Shown in pieces: positions 58,381 to 64,000 of a DNA stretch of 64,000 nucleotides. Origin of the DNA: Corynebacterium suranareeae. GTDB lineage: Bacteria; Actinomycetota; Actinomycetes; Mycobacteriales; Mycobacteriaceae. The position numbers were made by a program, and so were the translations under genes. The notes under the pieces are model-generated. The model saw nothing but the letters and a program-made list of their open reading frames with translations, made no database searches and was not told the origin of the DNA. Every line of letters starts with the position of its first letter. The first letter of the stretch is position 1. Location of the stretch: NCBI RefSeq assembly GCF_002355155.1, contig NZ_AP017369.1, forward strand, positions 2,418,001-2,482,000. Reading direction: 5' to 3'.

Positions 58381-59922
58381 ATGGCAAAAAATGCTTACAG
58401 CACAACAGCCCCCACCAAAGTTTCCAAGGATGCAACACTTCCAGTTCGTGGATCCGTGGCTGAGCTCAAGCTTGATAAGAAGCTTCCAAAAAAGATTGAT
58501 GCCATTATCGTTCCGATTTTTGAAGGCGAAGATGCCATTGAGCTTGCAGGTGGCGAGATTCTTGATTTCATTTTCAGCACCGAGCAGCAAGCAGACATCC
58601 TGACTCAGTTGGAGGCTGTCGGCGCGAAGGCAAAGGCCAATACCGTAACCAGGATTCCAGGAACCGGCGCCGCACCGGTCATTGCGGTTGGCTTGGGTAA
58701 GGCCGATTTGCTTGACGACGAAACCCTCCGGCGAGCTACCGGCACTGCCGCCCGCTCCCTCAACGGTTTTAAAAACATTGCTACCACCATCGGCGATTTG
58801 GGACTTGCTGCAGCCGTTACTGGCTTTGGTCTTGGTTCCTATTCCTTTGAAGGTCTGCGCAAAGAAAACGAAGACAAAGAAGACAAAGCCACCACAATTA
58901 CGTTTATCAGCACCAGCAAAGACGATAAAGATACCTTCGTCGAAGCTCAGATCATCGTAGAGTCAGTTCTTCTTGCTCGAGATTTCGTCAACACTCCTTC
59001 ATCACACCTCTACCCTGAGTCATACTCCGTGATGGCTGCCAACGAGGCATCTAAGCACGGTTTGAAGACCACCATCTTGGATGAAAAGCAGCTAGAAGAT
59101 GAAGGATTCGGCGGCATTCTTGCCGTAGGAAATGGTTCTTCCCGTAAACCTCGGCTGCTGCGCATTGATTGGGCCCCTCGCAAAGCTAAAAAGTCCATTG
59201 CACTCGTAGGCAAGGGAATCACCTTTGATACTGGTGGAATTTCTATCAAGCCGGGTGCAAGCATGGAAAACATGATTTCCGATATGGGCGGTTCAGCATC
59301 CGTGTTGGCCACAATCATCGCAGCGGCTCGTTTAAACCTTCCCATCAATGTCTCGGCATTCTTGCCAATGGCGGAGAATATGCCGTCTGGTGATGCTTTC
59401 CGTCCGGGTGACGTCATCACTCACTACGGCGGAATCACGTCCGAAATCTTAAACACCGATGCCGAGGGCCGACTCATCCTTGCCGATGCTATCGCTTATG
59501 CATCTGAAAATAACCCCGATTACCTTATCGACGCAGCTACCCTCACTGGTGCTCAATTAGTCGCCTTAGGCTTGCGTACCTCTGGAGTGATGGGCACTGA
59601 TGAGTTCCGTGATGCTGTCGCGAAGACTGGTCGTGAAGTAGGTGAGCAAGCTTGGGCTATGCCACTTCCCGAAGAGCTCGATGAACAAGTCAAGTCTCCT
59701 GTCGCTGACCTGCGCAATGTCACCAATTCCCGTTTTGCTGGCATGTCAGCTGCAGGTCGCTACCTGCAGGAATTTGTCGGTGAAAACATTGAATGGGCCC
59801 ACGTGGATATCGCCGGCCCAGCGTTCAATACTGCTGGTGAATTCGGGTACACCCCCAAGCGCGCTACCGGACAGCCAGTGCGCACGTTCATTCAGGTTGT
59901 GAAAGACCTTTCTGAAAGCTAA
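58381..59922 (+). CDS. pepA: Leucyl aminopeptidase (M17 family)
   Basis: A 513-residue two-metal aminopeptidase. The C-terminal catalytic domain has GKGITFDTGGISIKPG (metal/catalytic Lys), MGGSASVLATI, the M17 signature NTDAEGRLILADA, and the later WAHVDIAGPAF. The N-terminal domain (about 1-180) is the M17 macro-like fold. ATG at 58381 (MAKNAYST) has AAAGGA 12 bases before it. Cytoplasmic peptide turnover is the expected role. Confidence 0.94.
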   Translation: MAKNAYSTTAPTKVSKDATLPVRGSVAELKLDKKLPKKIDAIIVPIFEGEDAIELAGGEILDFIFSTEQQADILTQLEAVGAKAKANTVTRIPGTGAAPVIAVGLGKADLLDDETLRRATGTAARSLNGFKNIATTIGDLGLAAAVTGFGLGSYSFEGLRKENEDKEDKATTITFISTSKDDKDTFVEAQIIVESVLLARDFVNTPSSHLYPESYSVMAANEASKHGLKTTILDEKQLEDEGFGGILAVGNGSSRKPRLLRIDWAPRKAKKSIALVGKGITFDTGGISIKPGASMENMISDMGGSASVLATIIAAARLNLPINVSAFLPMAENMPSGDAFRPGDVITHYGGITSEILNTDAEGRLILADAIAYASENNPDYLIDAATLTGAQLVALGLRTSGVMGTDEFRDAVAKTGREVGEQAWAMPLPEELDEQVKSPVADLRNVTNSRFAGMSAAGRYLQEFVGENIEWAHVDIAGPAFNTAGEFGYTPKRATGQPVRTFIQVVKDLSES

Positions 59923-59929
59923 CTTCTAG

Positions 59930-60325
59930 CTAAAGATCAGGATTCTCGCCGCGTTCAAACTTTGCGCGGCGAGCTTTTTGTTCTTCACGTTTTCTCAATA
60001 TGCGTTCATATTCAATGCGTTCTCGCATTCTTTGGGGGTAACCGGTTTCTTCGACATCGTAAACCGGGACGCCTAGCTTTTTGGCAATTACGTCAATGCC
60101 TTTAGGACCGCCAATCCTTCGGCGGACGAAAACTCCATGAGCGTCGACCAAAACTACTGACATTTCATTGACCAGCGTTTCTGGTTCAACAAACGCCTCT
60201 ACGAATGGCTTTTCGCGTGCCCATTGCATCAAAAATTCTAAGTCGTGCGGGCGCACAGTATCTCCCGGACCACGTGGTGGGCGCAGGTTTGAGCGAGGAG
60301 TTTTACGACCAAATAAATTGAACAC
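59930..60325 (-). CDS. Conserved actinobacterial protein of unknown function
   Basis: A 131-residue soluble protein with no domain I can name. It begins MFNLFGRKTPRSNLRPP, then FLMQWAREKPFVEAFVEPET, a beta-rich part (VVLVDAHGVFVRRRIGG, KLGVPVYDVEETGYPQRM) and a strongly charged helical end (RERIEYERILRKREEQKARR). ATG start. It converges with pepA (seven bases between stops) and is divergent from the E2 gene. Codon use looks ordinary, and the frame is conserved in C. glutamicum, so it is real. Confidence 0.8.
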   Translation of the reverse strand: MFNLFGRKTPRSNLRPPRGPGDTVRPHDLEFLMQWAREKPFVEAFVEPETLVNEMSVVLVDAHGVFVRRRIGGPKGIDVIAKKLGVPVYDVEETGYPQRMRERIEYERILRKREEQKARRAKFERGENPDL

Positions 60326-60453
60326 AAGCCCATTGTAGGGGGCAACTGTTTAGCTTGATATGACCCGAACACCACACATCACAAACTGAATCGGTATCCT
60401 TTGGGGTATTAGTTTCCGTTTTAACGACACGACTTGCGAGGAGTCTTAAAATA

Positions 60454-62484
60454 ATGGCGTTCTCCGTAGAGATGCCCGAGCTGGGCGAATCAGTAACCGA
60501 AGGCACGATCACCCAGTGGTTGAAGTCTGTTGGTGACACCGTTGAGGTTGATGAGCCGTTGCTCGAGGTCTCAACTGACAAGGTCGACACTGAGATTCCT
60601 TCTCCTGTCGCTGGTGTCATTCTAGAAATCAAAGCCGAAGAAGATGACACCGTTGACGTCGGTGGTGTCATTGCAATTATCGGCGATGCTGATGAATCTC
60701 CTTCCAGCGATACCCCTGCTAAGGAAGAGGCTCCTGCAGAAGAAGCACCTGCCAAGGAAGAGCCAAAGAAGGAAGCAGCTCCAGCATCAAGCGGAGCAGC
60801 AACCGATGTAGAAATGCCAGAACTCGGTGAGTCCGTCACCGAAGGCACCATTACCCAGTGGCTCAAGGCAGTCGGCGACACCGTTGAGGTTGACGAACCA
60901 CTTCTTGAGGTTTCCACCGACAAGGTCGACACCGAAATCCCATCCCCTGTAGCAGGCACCATCGTGGAGATCCTCGCAGACGAAGACGACACCGTCGACG
61001 TCGGCGCAGTCATCGCGCGCATCGGTGATGCTAACGCAGCCCCAGAAGCAGAAGAAGCACCTGCTAAGGAAGAGGCTCCTGCAGAAGAAGCACCTGCCAA
61101 GGAAGAGCCAAAGAAGGAAGCAGCTCCAGCATCAAGCGGAGCAGCAACCGATGTAGAAATGCCAGAACTCGGTGAGTCCGTCACCGAAGGCACCATTACC
61201 CAGTGGCTCAAGGCAGTCGGCGACACCGTTGAGGTTGACGAACCACTTCTTGAGGTTTCCACCGACAAGGTCGACACCGAAATCCCATCCCCTGTAGCAG
61301 GCACCATCGTGGAGATCCTCGCAGACGAAGACGACACCGTCGACGTCGGCGCAGTCATCGCGCGCATCGGTGATGCTAACGCAGCCCCAGAAGCAGAAGA
61401 AGCACCTGCTAAGGAAGAGGCTCCTGCACAAGAAGCACCTGCAAAGCAGGAAGCTCCAGCAGCTGAACCTGCCAAGGAAGAGCCAAAGAAGGAAGCAGCT
61501 CCAGCGAAGGCGGAGCCAAAGAAGGAGCCAGCTCCAGCAGCTGCATCCGCTTCGGGCGATAACGTTCCTTACGTAACCCCACTGGTTCGTAAGCTCGCAG
61601 AAAAGCACGGCGTTGATTTGAACACCGTTTCAGGCACCGGCATCGGCGGACGTATCCGCAAGCAAGATGTGTTGGCTGCAGCTAACGGTGAGACCGCACC
61701 AGCTCAGTCTGCTGCACCTGTTTCTGCTGCATCCACCAAGTCTGTTGATCCAGAAAAGGCCAAGCTGCGCGGCACCACTCAGAAGGTCAACCGTATTCGT
61801 GAGATCACCGCGAAGAAGACTGTTGAAGCTCTGCAGATTTCTGCTCAACTCACCCAGCTGCACGAGGTTGATATGACCCGTGTCGCGGAGCTGCGTAAGA
61901 AGAACAAGCCTGCGTTCATCGAAAAGCACGGCGTGAACCTGACCTACCTGCCATTCTTCGTCAAGGCAGTTGTTGAGGCTTTGGTTTCTCATCCAAACGT
62001 CAATGCGTCTTACAACGCTAAGACAAAGGAGATGACCTACCACTCCTCCGTCAACGTCTCCATTGCTGTGGACACCCCAGCTGGCCTGTTGACTCCTGTC
62101 ATCCACGACGCTCAGGATCTTTCCCTACCTGAGATCGCGAAGGCGATTGTCGACCTGGCTGATCGTTCACGCAACAACAAGCTGAAGCCAAGCGATCTGT
62201 CTGGTGGCACTTTCACCATTACCAACATTGGTTCTGAAGGTGCGCTATCTGATACCCCAATTTTGGTTCCACCACAGGCTGGAATCTTGGGCACCGGCGC
62301 TATTGTTAAGCGTCCAGTTGTTATCACTGAGGATGGCATTGATTCCATTGCAATCCGTCAGATGGTCTTCTTGCCACTGACCTACGACCACCAGGTTGTA
62401 GACGGCGCTGATGCTGGTCGCTTCTTGACCACCATCAAGGATCGTCTTGAGACCGCTAACTTTGAAGGCGACCTAGAGCTCTAG
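60454..62484 (+). CDS. aceF: Dihydrolipoamide acyltransferase E2 with three lipoyl domains
   Basis: A 676-residue E2 (also annotated sucB). Three lipoyl domains, each with [17 protein letters not shown] (lipoylated Lys in TDKVDT), at about 1-80, 115-195 and 230-310, joined by Ala/Glu/Pro/Lys linkers; a peripheral-subunit-binding domain ([16 protein letters not shown]... [10 protein letters not shown]) near 375; and the catalytic CAT domain ending with the active-site [15 protein letters not shown]. In C. glutamicum this E2 serves the pyruvate dehydrogenase and the mixed complex with OdhA. Domains 2 and 3 are encoded by an exact DNA repeat. ATG start; GAGGAG upstream. Confidence 0.96.
   Translation: MAFSVEMPELGESVTEGTITQWLKSVGDTVEVDEPLLEVSTDKVDTEIPSPVAGVILEIKAEEDDTVDVGGVIAIIGDADESPSSDTPAKEEAPAEEAPAKEEPKKEAAPASSGAATDVEMPELGESVTEGTITQWLKAVGDTVEVDEPLLEVSTDKVDTEIPSPVAGTIVEILADEDDTVDVGAVIARIGDANAAPEAEEAPAKEEAPAEEAPAKEEPKKEAAPASSGAATDVEMPELGESVTEGTITQWLKAVGDTVEVDEPLLEVSTDKVDTEIPSPVAGTIVEILADEDDTVDVGAVIARIGDANAAPEAEEAPAKEEAPAQEAPAKQEAPAAEPAKEEPKKEAAPAKAEPKKEPAPAAASASGDNVPYVTPLVRKLAEKHGVDLNTVSGTGIGGRIRKQDVLAAANGETAPAQSAAPVSAASTKSVDPEKAKLRGTTQKVNRIREITAKKTVEALQISAQLTQLHEVDMTRVAELRKKNKPAFIEKHGVNLTYLPFFVKAVVEALVSHPNVNASYNAKTKEMTYHSSVNVSIAVDTPAGLLTPVIHDAQDLSLPEIAKAIVDLADRSRNNKLKPSDLSGGTFTITNIGSEGALSDTPILVPPQAGILGTGAIVKRPVVITEDGIDSIAIRQMVFLPLTYDHQVVDGADAGRFLTTIKDRLETANFEGDLEL
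60718..61407 (+). repeat. Exact 345-bp tandem duplication in the E2 gene
   Basis: 60718-61062 and 61063-61407 read identically by eye, each coding one linker plus one lipoyl domain (115 codons). Identity runs about 20 bases further, to the first change near 61429. The first lipoyl domain differs at many synonymous sites, so the second and third are a recent duplicate or are kept alike by gene conversion. Confidence 0.88.
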
Positions 62485-62507
62485 GATTGTTTTAAAGATT
62501 AGATAAT

Positions 62508-62548
62508 CAAAACCGCTGTTCCTTCATCATGAAGGAGCAGCGGTTTTG
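62508..62548 (+). terminator. Terminator of the E2 gene
   Basis: AAAACCGCTG...CAGCGGTTTT with the inner stem TCCTTCATCATGAAGGA; T-run on the plus strand. Confidence 0.92.
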
Positions 62549-62609
62549 TCATCTCATGCCAGCAGTGTGTGACTTATCAACAGCTTTAGGGCTAGGGTGG
62601 ATATTTATC

Positions 62610-63365
62610 ATGACTGCACCACGAGATCCTTTCTTCCCCGCAGATCTTTCCATCCGCGATTCTTCAGAACCTATCGAAATTCAGCGTTTGGGTTTGATCG
62701 ATTATCAAGAGGCTTGGGACTACCAAGCAGAGTTGGCCACACGCCGGGCTAATAATGAAATACCTGATCAGTTGCTTATTCTGGAGCATCCTTCGGTCTA
62801 TACCGCAGGTAAGCGCACTCAGCCTGAAGATCTCCCCACCAATGGCCTACCGGTAATTAAGGCTGACCGTGGCGGGCGTATCACGTGGCACGGGCCCGGA
62901 CAGTTGGTTATTTACCCAATCATCAAATTGGCCGCTCCCATCGACGTGGTGGATTACGTACGACGCCTCGAAGAAGCACTCATCCAGGTAGTTGGTGATA
63001 TGGGTGTTGCAGGAGCCGGGCGTATCGATGGTCGTTCTGGTGTGTGGGTGCCTGCTCATGATGGTTGGGTTGATAGCAAAGTTGCCGCGATTGGAATTCG
63101 CATTACTCGCGGTGTGGCTATGCATGGCGTGGCAATAAACTGCAATAACACTCTTGATTTCTACGAACATATTGTTCCGTGCGGTATTGCTGATGCTGGT
63201 TTAACGACATTGTCGCGTGAACTGCAACGAGATGTTTCAGTCGAGGAATTAATTGACCCATCTATCCAAGCGTTGGATGACGCTTTGGCTGGTCGGCTCA
63301 TTGTTTCTGACCATTCATTCGGCAGCGCACCAGATCCAACGAAGATTCTCCCTAAACGGGGGTAG
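62610..63365 (+). CDS. lipB: Octanoyl-ACP:protein N-octanoyltransferase
   Basis: A 251-residue enzyme moving octanoate from acyl carrier protein to the lipoyl-domain lysine. Family signature [34 protein letters not shown] and [17 protein letters not shown] (catalytic Cys-Lys dyad). ATG at 62610 (MTAPRDPFF) fits the known length; in-frame sequence back to 62529 lies inside the preceding terminator. It sits directly after its substrate protein gene and before lipA. Confidence 0.96.
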   Translation: MTAPRDPFFPADLSIRDSSEPIEIQRLGLIDYQEAWDYQAELATRRANNEIPDQLLILEHPSVYTAGKRTQPEDLPTNGLPVIKADRGGRITWHGPGQLVIYPIIKLAAPIDVVDYVRRLEEALIQVVGDMGVAGAGRIDGRSGVWVPAHDGWVDSKVAAIGIRITRGVAMHGVAINCNNTLDFYEHIVPCGIADAGLTTLSRELQRDVSVEELIDPSIQALDDALAGRLIVSDHSFGSAPDPTKILPKRG

Positions 63366-63527
63366 TGCACGGAATTTTGCCGGTGGGCCTCCTCGTTGAA
63401 CCACAGTAGAGCCGCTGGCAGAATCGACGGCAATGAAGGTGGCAAAGTAGACAGCCGTGGTGCGTCGAAAAGCCAAAATGTTTTCCCGATAAAAGCTCAC
63501 TAAATTGAAAGATGTAAGGTTGCATTT

Positions 63528-64000
63528 GTGACTATCGCACCTGAAGGACGACGACTGCTAAGAGTCGAGGCTCGAAATTCGGAGACCCCGATTGAGACTA
63601 AGCCTCGATGGATTAGAAACCAGGTCAAAAACGGACCTGAATATCAGGACATGAAGGAACGTGTTGCTGGTGCTTCTTTGCACACTGTGTGCCAGGAAGC
63701 TGGTTGCCCCAATATTCATGAGTGTTGGGAATCCCGTGAGGCCACCTTCCTCATCGGTGGAGCGAACTGTTCCCGTCGCTGTGATTTCTGCATGATTAAC
63801 TCTGCCCGCCCTGAGCCTCTTGACCGTGGCGAGCCACTGCGTGTCGCGGAGTCTGTTCGTGAAATGCAGCTGAATTACTCCACCATCACTGGCGTGACCC
63901 GTGATGATCTAGATGATGAAGGCGCTTGGTTGTACGCCGAGGTGGTTCGTAAAATTCACGAGCTTAACCCAAATACTGGTGTAGAAAACCTTGTTCCTGA
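63528..64000 (+). CDS. lipA: Lipoyl synthase, N-terminal part
   Basis: A radical-SAM enzyme inserting sulfur at C6 and C8 of the octanoyl group. The 157 codons present contain the auxiliary [4Fe-4S] ligands ([14 protein letters not shown]) and the SAM-cluster motif [12 protein letters not shown] at 63528-63530 with TAAGG ten bases upstream starts the frame [17 protein letters not shown]. The gene runs off the right edge. It is separated from lipB by 162 bases, in which I see no hairpin terminator. Confidence 0.95.
   Translation, partial: MTIAPEGRRLLRVEARNSETPIETKPRWIRNQVKNGPEYQDMKERVAGASLHTVCQEAGCPNIHECWESREATFLIGGANCSRRCDFCMINSARPEPLDRGEPLRVAESVREMQLNYSTITGVTRDDLDDEGAWLYAEVVRKIHELNPNTGVENLVP

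Noticed and set aside
60454..61410. Three separate biotin/lipoyl carrier genes
   Set aside because: The frame is continuous through all three lipoyl domains to the catalytic domain, as in other actinobacterial E2 proteins.
63315..63500. 61-codon minus-strand frame between lipB and lipA
   Set aside because: Largely antisense to the lipB end; no domain or ribosome site.

Overview
The window comes from a Corynebacterium of the C. glutamicum clade. Gene order and protein sequences match what I remember of C. glutamicum almost throughout. Several proteins (CtaC, IlvE, AroG, QcrC) differ from my memory of strain ATCC 13032 at scattered residues, so a sister species or divergent strain is more likely than that strain. 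The order is also the one conserved in Mycobacterium tuberculosis from the dcw cluster to lipA (about Rv2150c-Rv2218), so this is core chromosome and not an island. I saw no rRNA, tRNA, CRISPR array, prophage or insertion sequence.

Region 1 (1-18525, minus strand) is the division and cell wall (dcw) cluster, transcribed mraZ, rsmH, ftsL, ftsI, murE, murF, mraY, murD, ftsW, murG, murC, ftsQ, ftsZ, pgeF, yggS, sepF. Genes overlap or nearly touch. Together they make lipid II, polymerise and cross-link septal peptidoglycan and build the Z-ring. A 10-bp-spaced TGGGN array ahead of mraZ looks like its MraZ operator.

Region 2 (18526-26150) starts with about 1.2 kb without a convincing gene, holding a second TGGGN array and hairpin repeats. 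Then come a DUF3040 membrane protein, a HEPN-domain protein, a GNAT acetyltransferase, metF, idsA (prenyl diphosphates) and mptA (lipomannan mannosyltransferase), and another gene-free stretch with the same hairpin family.

Region 3 (26151-42907) is envelope biosynthesis: a PknL-substrate-like DNA-binding protein divergent from pknL (five PASTA repeats), three GT87 membrane glycosyltransferases (one unassigned, mptD, mptC), class II DAHP synthase aroG, a 3'-5' exoribonuclease, an unlisted 59-residue membrane protein, an acyltransferase-3 protein, a PlsC-type acyltransferase, glucokinase, pimB' and two secreted NlpC/P60 hydrolases. The second hydrolase sits behind a c-di-AMP (ydaO-type) riboswitch.

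Region 4 (43829-50360, minus) is the respiratory block ctaC-ctaF and ctaE-qcrC-qcrA-qcrB for the bcc-aa3 supercomplex.

Region 5 (50862-64000) carries ltsA (peptidoglycan amidation), an A-type Fe-S carrier, a DUF3043 membrane protein, cobT without cobS or cobU, a short-chain dehydrogenase, ilvE, leucyl aminopeptidase, a small conserved protein, the three-lipoyl-domain E2 gene aceF/sucB with an exact 345-bp tandem duplication, lipB and the start of lipA. The E2 gene next to lipB and lipA links the lipoylated enzyme with its cofactor synthesis.

I found no wholly new gene system. The best leads are the GACCAA...TTGGTC hairpin family, the second MraZ-type array, the degenerate second GT87 half of MptC, and the exact E2 duplication.
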